A stretch of 64,000 bases of DNA from the NCBI RefSeq assembly GCF_923077115.1, contig NZ_CAKLPX010000005.1:1-64000 (forward strand). The letters are read 5' to 3'. A model generated the notes under the pieces. The model ran no database searches. It was not told the DNA's origin and saw nothing but the letters and a program-made list of their open reading frames with translations. Positions 55,212 to 64,000 of this stretch are shown here, piece after piece (positions within the stretch are counted from its first letter, which is position 1; each line of letters opens with the position of its first letter). Both the position numbers and the translations under genes were made by a program. This DNA is from Sinobacterium norvegicum. GTDB lineage: Bacteria > Pseudomonadota > Gammaproteobacteria > Pseudomonadales > Sinobacteriaceae.

Positions 55212-56147
55212 ATGGAATTAATTCGCGGTCTTCATAATTTGCGTCCCCGCCACCGCGGTTGCGTGGCGACAATAGGCGCTTTCGATGGCGTTCACCATGG
55301 TCATCAGGCGGTGCTTAGGCAATTATTGGATAAAGGCAAAGAACTTGGTTTACCGACGGTCGTTGTGGTTTTCGAACCCTTGCCGCGCGAGTATTTTGCC
55401 CCGTTAGAGGCGCCATCACGGCTGATGAGCTTCCGTGAAAAATTCCAAGCCCTGAGTCAGCTGGGGGTGGATTTTGTGCTGCGAATCAGTTTTAACGACA
55501 GCTTTAGGCTGATGTCGGCGCAGGACTTTATCAAACAGGTATTTGTCGATGGCCTGGGTATTCAATACCTGGTCGTCGGTGACGATTTACGTTTTGGTCA
55601 TGATCGTGAGGGCGATTTTGAGGTGCTCAAAGCAGCGGGTGAGGTCTACGGTTATGAGGTGGTGAATACATCGACCTTGCAGGTGCAGGATGAGCGTGTC
55701 AGCAGTACCCGCATCAGACAAGCCCTTGCCGACAGTGATTTTGCCCTGGTTGATGAGTTATATGGTCGACCGTTTTCGATTACAGGTAAGGTTGTTTATG
55801 GTCGGCAGTTGGGGCGTACCCTCGGTGCTCCGACGGCTAATTTGCAGTTGCATCGGTTGCGGGCGCCGCTTTCCGGTGTTTATGCCGCCGAGGTACTTGG
55901 TGTTGCCGACGGGCCAGTGCCGGCAGTGGTGAATGTTGGCACCAGACCAACCGTCGATGACGGTATTAAGGCTATTTTGGAGGCCCATTTATTGGACTTC
56001 AGTGGCAACTTATACGGCAAGATGATCAGCGTTGTCTTCCGCAAGAAGATTCGTGAAGAGAAGAAATTTGATTCTCTGGCCGAATTAGAAAAGAACATCA
56101 AGGCCGATATCGACGTCGGCCGTCAGTATTTTGGTTTGCAGTCTTAA
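55212..56147 (+). CDS. ribF: Bifunctional riboflavin kinase / FAD synthetase
   Basis: 311 aa from the ATG at 55212 (MELIRGLHNLRPRHRGCVATIGAFDG); tandem ATG at 55209 and an upstream TTG are alternatives, but homologues start at this point. FAD synthetase domain motif ATIGAFDGVHHGHQ (19-32), and the C-terminal flavokinase domain with GRTLGAPTANLQL. Makes FMN and FAD. First gene of the ribF-ileS-lspA-fkpB-ispH block. Confidence 0.94.
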   Translation: MELIRGLHNLRPRHRGCVATIGAFDGVHHGHQAVLRQLLDKGKELGLPTVVVVFEPLPREYFAPLEAPSRLMSFREKFQALSQLGVDFVLRISFNDSFRLMSAQDFIKQVFVDGLGIQYLVVGDDLRFGHDREGDFEVLKAAGEVYGYEVVNTSTLQVQDERVSSTRIRQALADSDFALVDELYGRPFSITGKVVYGRQLGRTLGAPTANLQLHRLRAPLSGVYAAEVLGVADGPVPAVVNVGTRPTVDDGIKAILEAHLLDFSGNLYGKMISVVFRKKIREEKKFDSLAELEKNIKADIDVGRQYFGLQS

Positions 56148-56223
56148 ACTGCAACAGGTATAGCGGCGGGATAATCCGCCGTTAGATTTTACGTTAATTA
56201 GTATCAGCAAAGTGTGAATATCG

Positions 56224-59022
56224 ATGAGTGAATATAAAGCGACACTGAATCTGCCACAAACCAAGTTTCCGATGAAGGCAAGCTTGGCTAACCGCGAACC
56301 TAAAATGTTAGAGCAGTGGCAATCTACCCAGCTCTATCAAAAAATTCGTCAGCGTATGGCCGGTCGTGAACAGTTTATTTTGCACGATGGCCCTCCGTAC
56401 GCCAACGGCAATATTCACATTGGCCACGCGGTTAATAAGATACTCAAAGACATTATCATCAAGTCTAAGACACTGAGCGGCTATGACGCACCTTATGTGC
56501 CTGGTTGGGACTGTCATGGTTTGCCAATAGAGCTTAACGTCGAGAAAAAAGTCGGCAAGGCCGGCGTCAAAGTTGATGCCGCCACCTTCCGTCAGAAGTG
56601 CCGCGAATATGCCGCCAAGCAGGTCGATGGCCAGCGCACAGATTTTAAGCGACTTGGCGTCTTGGGGGATTGGGAGAAGCCATACCTCACCATGGACTTC
56701 AATTTCGAGGCGGATATTGTTCGCTCGTTAGGTAAGATCGCCACCAACGGCCACCTGAGTAAAGGCTTCAAGCCAGTACACTGGTGCCTTGACTGTACCT
56801 CTGCTCTGGCTGAGGCCGAAGTTGAGTATAAAGACAAGGTCTCGCCTTCTATCGACGTGGCTTTTACCGCTGTTGATCAAGCGGCGGTTGCCAGGGCCTT
56901 TGGCAGCGATATCAGTGCCGATATCGAAATTGTTATCTGGACGACCACACCTTGGACTCTGCCAGCCAACCTAGCGGTCAGCCTGGGTGGTGAGGTTGAC
57001 TATGCATTGGTTAAGGCCGATGACCGCTACTTAGTCTTGGCCGAAGCCCTGGTTGAGTCTGTCGCTTCGCGCTGTGGCTTCGACAGCACAGACATTGTGG
57101 GGCGCGCCAAGGGCGGCGTTCTTGCAAAGCAATTATTGCAGCACCCGTTCTATGACAAGCAGGTGCCTGTATTACTTGGTGATCACGTCACCACCGATGC
57201 AGGTACCGGCTGCGTCCATACAGCACCGGCACACGGCCAGGAAGATTTCGTGGTCTGTCAGCAAAACGGCATCGAGGTTTATAACCCCGTTGGCGCCAAC
57301 GGTGTTTATCTACCGGACACCGAGATCTTTGCCGGCCAGCACGTGTTTAAGGCTAACAGCAGTGTTATCGAAGAGCTGGAAGGCCGCGGTAAGTTGTTGT
57401 CACACAGCAAGTTCGAACACAGTTATCCACATTGCTGGCGTCATAAGAGCCCGATTATCTTCCGCGCCACACCGCAGTGGTTTGTTGGTATGCGTCAGAA
57501 TGGTCTGCTCGATCAGGCATTAGCTGAGGTAGAAAAGACCGAGTGGTTGCCCGAGTGGGGCCGGGCACGTATCGACAGCATGATTAATGACCGCCCAGAC
57601 TGGTGTATTTCCCGCCAGCGCACCTGGGGTGTGCCCATTGCCTTGTTTATCAACAAGCAAACCGCTGAGCTACACCCTGAAACACCTCGGTTGATCGAAG
57701 AGGTTGCCCAGTTGATCGAGCAACGTGGCATCGATGCCTGGTTCGATCTCGAGCCTGAGACGCTGTTAGGCGATGAGGCTGGGGATTACGATAAGGTGGT
57801 TGATACCCTCGATGTTTGGTTTGATTCCGGTGTCACCCATGCGGCGACACTGAGCAAGAACAAGGAACTGACCTATCCCGCTGATCTCTATCTTGAGGGC
57901 TCTGACCAACACCGCGGCTGGTTCCAATCATCACTGTTGACCGCCACTGCAATCAACGGCAGCGCGCCATACAAGACCTGTATGACCCACGGTTTTGTGG
58001 TCGACGAGAAAGGCCAGAAGATGTCGAAGTCGCTGGGTAATGTTATTCCGCCTCAGCAGGTGACCAACAGCCTCGGTGCCGATATCTTGCGCCTATGGGT
58101 GGCGGCGACCGATTATCGCAGTGAAATGCGCGCCAGTGATGAGATCTTCAAGCGTACCGCCGACTCCTATCGTCGTATTCGTAACACCTCTCGCTTCCTG
58201 TTATCGAACCTAGAGGGCTTTGACCCGGCGGTAAACCAGGTTGAGGCCGATCAGATGATTGCCCTCGATCGCTGGGCGGTGGATCGTGCCCACGAATTAC
58301 AGCAAGAGCTGATCGAAGCCTTTGATAACTATCAGTTCCACATGATTTATCAGAAGATCCATAACTTCTGTGCCGTCGACATGGGTGGTTTCTATCTCGA
58401 CATCATCAAGGATCGCCAGTACACCACCGGCGAAAACAGCCTGGCGCGTCGCTCGTGTCAGACTGCGCTTTATCTGATTACCGAGGCATTAGTACGGTGG
58501 TTGGCGCCTATTTGTAGTTTTACCGCCGAGGAGATTTGGCCGTTTATTCCAGGCGAACGTGGTGAGTCCGTGTTCTTGGAAGAGTGGTATCAGGGCTTGA
58601 TTCCGATGTCGGATAATGACGCGCTGGGTCGTGATTATTGGGCGCAGGTGAAACAGGTCAAGATCGCCGTCAACAAAGAGTTGGAGCAGCGTCGTAAGGA
58701 AGTGGGTGGCTCACTGAAGGCAGAGGTTACTCTGTACTGCGACGATACCTTCCAGCCCTTACTCGAAACCCTGGGTGATGAACTCCGGTTTGTCTTAATC
58801 ACCTCGAAGGCAACCGTACGCAGTCTTGCTGAGGCCGATGACAGCTCGGTGGCGACGGATATCGAAGGCCTGAAACTGAGTGTTGTGGCCAGTGAGGCCG
58901 AAAAGTGTGAGCGCTGCTGGCACCACAGTGACACCGTCGGCACGGTAGCAGCGCATGAGACGCTGTGTACTCGCTGTGTTGATAACATCGAAGGTGAGGG
59001 CGAAACGCGAAGTTTTGCTTAA
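56224..59022 (+). CDS. ileS: Isoleucyl-tRNA synthetase
   Basis: 932 aa class I synthetase. HIGH at 65-68, editing CP1 domain, KMSKS at 599-603, and a C-terminal zinc finger (CERCW ... LCTRC). Charges tRNA-Ile and edits valine. Follows ribF as in E. coli. Confidence 0.98.
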   Translation: MSEYKATLNLPQTKFPMKASLANREPKMLEQWQSTQLYQKIRQRMAGREQFILHDGPPYANGNIHIGHAVNKILKDIIIKSKTLSGYDAPYVPGWDCHGLPIELNVEKKVGKAGVKVDAATFRQKCREYAAKQVDGQRTDFKRLGVLGDWEKPYLTMDFNFEADIVRSLGKIATNGHLSKGFKPVHWCLDCTSALAEAEVEYKDKVSPSIDVAFTAVDQAAVARAFGSDISADIEIVIWTTTPWTLPANLAVSLGGEVDYALVKADDRYLVLAEALVESVASRCGFDSTDIVGRAKGGVLAKQLLQHPFYDKQVPVLLGDHVTTDAGTGCVHTAPAHGQEDFVVCQQNGIEVYNPVGANGVYLPDTEIFAGQHVFKANSSVIEELEGRGKLLSHSKFEHSYPHCWRHKSPIIFRATPQWFVGMRQNGLLDQALAEVEKTEWLPEWGRARIDSMINDRPDWCISRQRTWGVPIALFINKQTAELHPETPRLIEEVAQLIEQRGIDAWFDLEPETLLGDEAGDYDKVVDTLDVWFDSGVTHAATLSKNKELTYPADLYLEGSDQHRGWFQSSLLTATAINGSAPYKTCMTHGFVVDEKGQKMSKSLGNVIPPQQVTNSLGADILRLWVAATDYRSEMRASDEIFKRTADSYRRIRNTSRFLLSNLEGFDPAVNQVEADQMIALDRWAVDRAHELQQELIEAFDNYQFHMIYQKIHNFCAVDMGGFYLDIIKDRQYTTGENSLARRSCQTALYLITEALVRWLAPICSFTAEEIWPFIPGERGESVFLEEWYQGLIPMSDNDALGRDYWAQVKQVKIAVNKELEQRRKEVGGSLKAEVTLYCDDTFQPLLETLGDELRFVLITSKATVRSLAEADDSSVATDIEGLKLSVVASEAEKCERCWHHSDTVGTVAAHETLCTRCVDNIEGEGETRSFA

Positions 59023-59091
59023 GCGTTGAGATTTGATGGTCGCGCCAGCATTGTTGGCGCGGCGAATAATAATACAGCAGAGCATGCATCA

Positions 59092-59565
59092 ATGAAGTGG
59101 TTTTGGTTTGCCCTGGCGGCAATAGTGATTATTCTCGACCAGTACAGTAAGTTTTTAGCCAGCACCGAGCTGGCCTATTTACGTCCGGTTGAGATTACCT
59201 CTTGGTTCAATTTGATGCTGGCCCACAACGAGGGTGCTGCCTTTAGCTTTCTCAGTGATGCCGGTGGCTGGCAGCGTTGGTTTTTTACCGCCATCGCCGC
59301 CATCGTCAGCGTCGTTATTGCTGTATGGTTATTCAGATTACCCGCTCAGCAAACGTGGCTGGCCTGTAGTTTGGCATTGATTCTGGGTGGCGCGATTGGC
59401 AATCTGATCGACCGAGCCATGCTGGGTTATGTCGTCGACTTTATCTCGGTGCACTATGGCGGGCGTTATTTCCCTGCGTTTAATATTGCCGACAGCGGTA
59501 TTTGTGTCGGTGCAGCGATGTTGATTATCGATAGCTTTCGTCACAGTGACGAGGCAACAGCATAA
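59092..59565 (+). CDS. lspA: Lipoprotein signal peptidase LspA
   Basis: 157 aa from the ATG at 59092 (MKWFWFALAAIVIILDQYSK), four membrane segments. Catalytic aspartates Asp116 (YVVDF) and Asp134 (FNIADSG) are present with the NxxD motif GNLIDRA. It cleaves prolipoproteins such as LpoA and DolP encoded in this window. The open frame extends 22 codons upstream without homology. Confidence 0.96.
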   Translation: MKWFWFALAAIVIILDQYSKFLASTELAYLRPVEITSWFNLMLAHNEGAAFSFLSDAGGWQRWFFTAIAAIVSVVIAVWLFRLPAQQTWLACSLALILGGAIGNLIDRAMLGYVVDFISVHYGGRYFPAFNIADSGICVGAAMLIIDSFRHSDEATA

Positions 59566-59609
59566 GTGTTTGCTGCCCATTCGGTCGCAGCTAAAATAGA
59601 GGTTTGGTT

Positions 59610-60044
59610 ATGTCAGCAGTATTGATTGCAAAAGATTCGAAGGTGACTCTTCATTTCACACTTACTCTGCCCGATGGCAATGTTATCGACTCGACGCTTG
59701 AACGCGGGCATCCCGGCAGCTTTACCATGGGCGATGGCACCCTGTTGTCAGGCTTCGAGGCGGCTTTGGTGGGCCTCAAAGCCGGTGATAAGCACAGCGC
59801 CGAGGTGACCCCAGAGGGGGCTTTTGGTCAACCCAACCCCAACAATGTGCAAACCTTTCCGCGCGAGCAATTTAAGGATATGGAATTGGAGCTGGGCCTG
59901 ATGTTGAGCTTTGCCGATGCCAGTCAGTCTGAATTGCCCGGCGTGGTCAAGCGGATTACCGATGAGGTGGTTGAGGTCGATTTCAATCACCCATTGGCCG
60001 GTAAAACGATTACCTTCGATGTGGAAATAGTCGACGTTGCTTAA
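59610..60044 (+). CDS. fkpB: FKBP-type peptidyl-prolyl isomerase (SlpA/FkpB)
   Basis: 144 aa from the ATG at 59610 (GAGG 9 nt upstream; a TTG two codons earlier is less likely). FKBP domain with an inserted IF chaperone flap (about 70-120). [12 protein letters not shown] and [16 protein letters not shown] are family motifs. Small cytoplasmic prolyl isomerase, standard neighbour of lspA and ispH. Confidence 0.93.
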   Translation: MSAVLIAKDSKVTLHFTLTLPDGNVIDSTLERGHPGSFTMGDGTLLSGFEAALVGLKAGDKHSAEVTPEGAFGQPNPNNVQTFPREQFKDMELELGLMLSFADASQSELPGVVKRITDEVVEVDFNHPLAGKTITFDVEIVDVA

Positions 60045-60073
60045 TATTTACTCTCTGCTCCTTGGTGGCCGTC

Positions 60074-61018
60074 ATGAAGATTAAATTGGCCAACCCCCGT
60101 GGTTTCTGTGCCGGAGTTGACCGCGCTATTGAGATTGTTAACCGTGCCCTGGACATGTTCGGCGCACCAATTTATGTCCGCCATGAGGTCGTACATAATA
60201 AATTTGTTGTAGATAACCTACGTGATCGTGGGGCCATCTTCGTCGAAGAGCTCGATGAGGTGCCGGACGACTGTATTGTTATTTTCAGCGCCCACGGTGT
60301 TGCAAAATCAGTGCGAATGGAAGCCGATCGTCGCGGTTTGAAGGTGTTTGATGCCACCTGCCCGCTGGTCAGCAAGGTGCATATGCAGGTGGTGCGCGCC
60401 AGTCGTCAGGGCAATGAGTGTATTCTCATTGGTCACCGCGGCCACCCCGAGGTGATTGGTACCATGGGGCAGTTTGATGACAGCAATGGTGGTGCCATCT
60501 ATCTGGTGGAAGATCCAGAGCAGGCCATGGCGTTATCGGTCAATAATCCCGATAGCTTGAGCTATGTTACCCAAACAACGCTGTCAATGGACGATACCGC
60601 CAAGGTGGTAGAAACCCTGTTGCAGCGTTTTCCTAGCTTGGCAGCGCCACGTACCGACGATATCTGCTATGCCACTCAGAACCGGCAAGACGCAATAAAG
60701 ACGCTGGCCCGCGAGTGCGATTTGGTGCTGGTGGTCGGCTCACCTAATAGCTCAAACTCGAATCGCTTGGCAGAGCTTGCGACTCGCATGGGGGTTGAGG
60801 CTCACCTGATTGATTCTGTAGATGATATTGACGATGGCTGGTTAAACGGCAAAACATCAATCGGTGTGTCCGCCGGAGCATCGGCACCAGAGATTCTGGT
60901 CCAAGCAGTGATTAAGGGGTTGCAGGCCCTGGGTGCTGAGGCCGCCGAAGACATACTCGGTGAGCCCGAGGATGTGACCTTCTCAATGCCGAAGGAATTA
61001 CGGGTGGTGCAGTTGTAG
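60074..61018 (+). CDS. ispH: 4-hydroxy-3-methylbut-2-enyl diphosphate reductase IspH
   Basis: 314 aa from the ATG at 60074 ([18 protein letters not shown]). The [4Fe-4S] cysteines are Cys12, the Cys of DATCPLV (~96) and of ICYATQNRQ (~197); HGV and GHRGHPEV carry active-site His. Last step of the MEP isoprenoid pathway, supplying undecaprenyl carrier precursors. Confidence 0.97.
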   Translation: MKIKLANPRGFCAGVDRAIEIVNRALDMFGAPIYVRHEVVHNKFVVDNLRDRGAIFVEELDEVPDDCIVIFSAHGVAKSVRMEADRRGLKVFDATCPLVSKVHMQVVRASRQGNECILIGHRGHPEVIGTMGQFDDSNGGAIYLVEDPEQAMALSVNNPDSLSYVTQTTLSMDDTAKVVETLLQRFPSLAAPRTDDICYATQNRQDAIKTLARECDLVLVVGSPNSSNSNRLAELATRMGVEAHLIDSVDDIDDGWLNGKTSIGVSAGASAPEILVQAVIKGLQALGAEAAEDILGEPEDVTFSMPKELRVVQL

Positions 61019-61055
61019 CCGGCGCTAAATAACAGGTCCCAAGGTAGGAAATAAC

Positions 61056-61090
61056 AAAACCCCGCAGGATTTATTGCTGCGGGGTTTTGT
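61056..61090 (+). terminator. terminator after ispH
   Basis: An 11-bp stem AAAACCCCGCA / TGCGGGGTTTT (61056-61066 with 61078-61088) with an 11-nt loop, 37 nt after the ispH stop. The A/T flanks make it work best in the forward direction. Confidence 0.88.
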
Positions 61091-61161
61091 CGTTTATGGG
61101 AGAGGCTTTGAACTGCCTCACGCTTTTGTGTAGGTATTAACCCTTAGTCGCGTTCTACTGA

Positions 61162-61170
61162 CCGTTGGTC
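61162..61170 (+). promoter_or_regulatory. AlgR-like box upstream of the minor pilin operon
   Basis: CCGTTGGTC differs at one base from the Pseudomonas AlgR box CCGTT(C/T)GTC. It lies ~90 nt before the fimU-type gene; AlgR activates the corresponding fimU-pilVWXY1Y2E operon in P. aeruginosa. A 6-bp inverted repeat ACCGTT/AACGGT surrounds it. The rest of 61091-61258 shows nothing firm. Confidence 0.4.
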
Positions 61171-61258
61171 ATTTGCTAACGGTAAATCAGATGCCTGTTT
61201 TGTACAGTAAGGTGATAGAAAAACAATATTTGGCTAATTGAATAGCAATAGGGTGGGT

Positions 61259-61729
61259 ATGAATAAGCAACGGCAACAGGGCCTCTCGTTAATCGAGCTA
61301 CTAGTGACGCTGGCAATCTTGGGTATTGTCAGTGCAGTGGGTATTCCTGCCTTCAGCAACATGATTGAGCGACAGCGTTTCGACGCCGATGTTGAGGCGG
61401 TGGTTGTGGCGGCAAAGTATGCTCGCTCGGAGGCTTCACGCCGTCAAAACTTTATTTTCTTAACTCGCAGCGACGGCAGTAAGGGCGATACTTTAACGAT
61501 TGCCGAGGCGGATAATACGGCTGGCAATAACAGGACGACATTAAGAGTCGTCGAGACTGAGTTGACCAACTCAGGTGATGACGGTGAGATATATTTTCGT
61601 CCCAATGGCATGTTGAATAGTAATGCTGCATCAACCTATACCTTTTGCCGTGAGAGTGGCGAGAAAGGGTATACCGTAGAGATTCTGGTATCGGGCCGTA
61701 TACGTGTCGATAGCATGACGTGTTCATAG
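61259..61729 (+). CDS. fimU: Minor pilin FimU/FimT (GspH type)
   Basis: 156 aa from the ATG at 61259. Prepilin leader MNKQRQQG then LSLIELLVTLAILGIVSAVGIPAF with Glu5; the GspH-like C-terminal part contains ARSEASRRQ and YFRPNGML. It primes pilus assembly with PilV, PilW and PilX. First gene of the operon; FimT is the alternative name as the two are similar. Confidence 0.86.
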   Translation: MNKQRQQGLSLIELLVTLAILGIVSAVGIPAFSNMIERQRFDADVEAVVVAAKYARSEASRRQNFIFLTRSDGSKGDTLTIAEADNTAGNNRTTLRVVETELTNSGDDGEIYFRPNGMLNSNAASTYTFCRESGEKGYTVEILVSGRIRVDSMTCS

Positions 61730-61743
61730 TGAGGGGAGGAAGA

Positions 61744-62223
61744 ATGCATAAGAATCAACAGGGCTTTACCTTAATCGAAGTACTCGTCTCTCTGCTTATT
61801 ATTGTTGTTGGCCTGCTGGGCATGATGGCTTTTCAGATGCAGGGCCTGCGTAATAATTTACATACGCAGGCGCAGAGTCAGGCAATCATTCTCGCTCATG
61901 ATATGGCCGAGCGTATGCGCAGTAACCGTGGCGGCTGGGAAGATAAGGATTATGACAATATTAATGCCAAGGGCAGCGCAACCAGCTGCAGCGACTGCAG
62001 CTATCAGCAAACAGCGAATAACGATGCCTTTGCATGGATAACCGCGATTGAAGCGGCGCTCCCTGGCAAGAGCGGCAGTGCAGCGAAGGGCACAGTCATT
62101 AAAGAGGCCGGGGCCGGCAACAGTGAGCAGTGGTGGAATATTACCATCACCTGGTATGAAAAATCGGAAGTTGTTGGTGACGATGCTATTGAAAAAACCT
62201 ACTTGTTAACGGTGACACGCTAA
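61744..62223 (+). CDS. pilV: Minor pilin PilV
   Basis: 159 aa from the ATG at 61744, with SD GGGGAGGAAG. Leader MHKNQQG then FTLIEVLVSLLIIVVGLLGMMAFQMQGL, the PilV pattern, with Glu5. AERMRSNRGGW is conserved in the family. Its stop overlaps the pilW start by one base. Confidence 0.9.
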   Translation: MHKNQQGFTLIEVLVSLLIIVVGLLGMMAFQMQGLRNNLHTQAQSQAIILAHDMAERMRSNRGGWEDKDYDNINAKGSATSCSDCSYQQTANNDAFAWITAIEAALPGKSGSAAKGTVIKEAGAGNSEQWWNITITWYEKSEVVGDDAIEKTYLLTVTR

Positions 62224-63332
62224 TGAAGCATAAACAAAGCAGCCAGCTTGGCTTAACTATGATTGAATTAATGGTCGCCATGGTAATGGGGGCTATTTTA
62301 ATCCTCGGTATTACGCAAACCTTCGTGGCTCATAAAAAAAGCCATAGCCTGCAGGCTGGTATGAGTCGGGTACAAGAGGGGGGGCGAATTGCGATGGAAA
62401 TGATGTCTCGTGATGTGCGCATGGCAGATTATTGGGGATGCGCAAAAAGCGGTATGAACCTGACGAATAATGTCGATTTTGATGCTAATGACCCCGATGA
62501 AGTGGCCAAGTTTGATTTTTTATTTGCTGGTGGTGTCGAGGGTGAAGACAGTGTTAACGGCAAAACCCTGGGTACATTATCGTTGGTTGATGGTTCGGAT
62601 CTGGTGACGCTGAGGGGGGCTTCTGCATCTGATTGCCCTGTAACCGGTGTTAATACGCAGTCAGCTGTTATTAAGGTTTCTACCTGTGATATCCCCAAGG
62701 GAGATCTTGTTTTAATCAGCGATTGTTTAGCCGGTGATATTTTTCAAAATACCGGAGCAGGTATCGATCATGATTTAGGACATAACACCGGCAATAGTGT
62801 TAGCCCAGGCAATACTGCGCGGAATAATTCTGGCGCGCATTGCAATGGCGGTAACCCTAAATGTTTATCTCAGGTATACGATGCAGGTGCGCAAATTCTC
62901 AAGCCTTACTCGGTGAGCTATTTTGTCGCTACTAATGCAACGACAGGTGAACCGGGCTTATATAAACGAGACAGCATAAATGGCACGGCCAATGAATTGA
63001 TCGATGGTGTTGAGACAATGCAAATTACCTATGCCGTTGACACAGCCTACGACTCGTCGGCAACTATTGTGGATTTAGAATTGCCGTCCCGCTCGGCCAG
63101 TCGTTTTATGACTGGCGCTGAAATAGAAGCCGATGCCTCAGTGAAGTGGGATCAAGTGATTGGGATGAAGGTGGATTTATTGTTGAGAAGTCATGACGGT
63201 GTTACTGAGGACTCCGCTGCTCATACCATATCTGGCCAGAGTTTCGGTGCCAGTGACAACCGTATGCGTAAAGTCTATACCACCACAATGAATATACGAA
63301 ATCGCAGCATGCCAAGTGCTGAGGGGTTATAA
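62223..63332 (+). CDS. pilW: Minor pilin PilW
   Basis: 369 aa. Leader MKHKQSSQLG then LTMIELMVAMVMGAILILGI with Glu5; the long C-terminal domain and the DVRMADYWGC motif (PilW_like) identify it. Part of the priming complex of the type IV pilus. One-base overlap with pilV; pilX starts 1 nt after its stop. Confidence 0.92.
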   Translation: MKHKQSSQLGLTMIELMVAMVMGAILILGITQTFVAHKKSHSLQAGMSRVQEGGRIAMEMMSRDVRMADYWGCAKSGMNLTNNVDFDANDPDEVAKFDFLFAGGVEGEDSVNGKTLGTLSLVDGSDLVTLRGASASDCPVTGVNTQSAVIKVSTCDIPKGDLVLISDCLAGDIFQNTGAGIDHDLGHNTGNSVSPGNTARNNSGAHCNGGNPKCLSQVYDAGAQILKPYSVSYFVATNATTGEPGLYKRDSINGTANELIDGVETMQITYAVDTAYDSSATIVDLELPSRSASRFMTGAEIEADASVKWDQVIGMKVDLLLRSHDGVTEDSAAHTISGQSFGASDNRMRKVYTTTMNIRNRSMPSAEGL

Positions 63333-63333
63333 G

Positions 63334-63927
63334 ATGACGATAATGTTGAAGAAAAAACAACAGGGCGCTGTATTATTGCTGGCTTTGGTGCTGTTAATGG
63401 CGGCGAGTATTTTAGCATTATCTGGGTTGAACAGTTCGGCTATGCAGGGTCGCATGGTAGCGGCGACGGCGGATAGTATTACGGCACTTTCCTCTGCCGA
63501 AATGGCGCTGAAGCGAGCAGAGAATGAAATTGGTCAATTAACGCTGGCCAGTATTGCCAATTTTAATGAGACTGCGCCACTGTTTCAAAAAGGTAGTGCG
63601 GCTATCGGTAATGAGGTGTTTGTTAGTAGTGAGTGGGTCGGTGGAACGACGGTTAATGATAACCCTAACGGCATAGAAGATGGTGTTTATATTATCGAAT
63701 TAATGAATGATGCCGCCGGTTATACCGATGATCAGATTATCAAGGCGAACAACATATTAGGTTCTTCTGATGTCGATGGCGGTAATATCCACAATGGGGG
63801 GGCCAATAAGGCGGACACAGGTTTATATACCTTCCACACATTTCGAGTAGTAGCCAAGGGCTACGGCCGCTCGTCTAATACTGTACGGGTAGTTGAAGCA
63901 TACTACCGTAAGGGCTTTTTGAATTAA
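63334..63927 (+). CDS. pilX: Minor pilin PilX
   Basis: 197 aa from the ATG at 63334 (GAGGGG 8 nt upstream). Leader MTIMLKKKQQG then AVLLLALVLLMAASILALSGL; the usual Glu5 is absent, as is typical for PilX/GspK-type subunits. ALSSAEMALKRAENE is the conserved PilX helix. Confidence 0.88.
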   Translation: MTIMLKKKQQGAVLLLALVLLMAASILALSGLNSSAMQGRMVAATADSITALSSAEMALKRAENEIGQLTLASIANFNETAPLFQKGSAAIGNEVFVSSEWVGGTTVNDNPNGIEDGVYIIELMNDAAGYTDDQIIKANNILGSSDVDGGNIHNGGANKADTGLYTFHTFRVVAKGYGRSSNTVRVVEAYYRKGFLN

Positions 63928-63937
63928 GGATAAAAAA

Positions 63938-64000
63938 ATGAAACAGCAAGGTTTTACGTTAGTCGAATTGTTAGTGGTAGTGGCCATTATCGGTGTGATC
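63938..64000 (+). CDS. Pilin-like protein (PilE type), 5' fragment cut by the window end
   Basis: Only 21 codons are in the window: MKQQG, then [16 protein letters not shown] with Glu5. SD AAGGA lies 7 nt upstream of the ATG at 63938. Its place, 10 nt after pilX, suggests a minor pilin of the PilE type. Identity cannot be settled from the leader alone. Confidence 0.8.
   Translation, partial: MKQQGFTLVELLVVVAIIGVI

Overview
The window is a stretch of chromosome from a gammaproteobacterium. Gene content and order (lpoA-yraN-diaA-dolP, rsmI, rnpB, the full dcw cluster, lpxC-M23 peptidase-secA-argJ-mutT, then yacG-coaE-pilDCB facing pilA) match the Pseudomonas/Cellvibrionales arrangement. MurE carries the DNPR signature for meso-diaminopimelate, so this is a Gram-negative wall with lipid A (lpxC). 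I read it as a marine Pseudomonadales/Cellvibrionales-type organism, but the genus cannot be set from sequence reading alone. There is no CRISPR array, insertion sequence, prophage or integron. No tRNA gene was recognised.

Layout. 1-146: 3' end of a 5S rRNA gene and the terminator of its rrn operon. 316-3740 (minus): dolP, diaA, yraN, lpoA (outer-membrane lipoproteins and PBP1A activation). 3802-5052: rsmI and RNase P RNA with a clear sigma-70 promoter. 5235-23147: mra promoter with MraZ boxes, then mraZ-rsmH-ftsL-ftsI-murE-murF-mraY-murD-ftsW-murG-murC-ddl-ftsQ-ftsA-ftsZ-lpxC, mostly with stop/start overlaps. 23214-28868: M23 peptidase, secA, argJ, mutT. 28872-33650 (minus): pilB-pilC-pilD, a terminator, then coaE-yacG.

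33879-42181 is the accessory and most interesting part. It holds the major pilin gene pilA behind a textbook sigma-54 promoter (near-perfect 33-bp palindrome, IHF-like site, -24/-12 element). Interleaved with it are two further full-length pilin paralogues, three different membrane-anchored alkaline-phosphatase-superfamily transferases (one with complete LtaS-type catalytic motifs), and a small YLDPGTGS membrane protein. My inference is a locus for alternative pilins plus pilin or envelope decoration by phosphoglycerol or a similar phospho-group, analogous in idea to Neisseria PptA/PptB. The third pilin has its own sigma-54-like element.

42207-50723: a divergent GIY-YIG-like protein, pyruvate kinase, an SDR/SnoaL-like pair, Fe superoxide dismutase, a coiled-coil membrane protein, an outer-membrane barrel protein, and class I fumarase. 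50853-61018: sbcB-nudF-thpR, murJ, and the conserved ribF-ileS-lspA-fkpB-ispH run. 61259-64000: a minor-pilin operon (fimU/fimT-pilV-pilW-pilX) and the first 21 codons of another pilin-like gene cut by the window edge. Together with pilABCD this gives a type IV pilus assembly core encoded in three places in the window.
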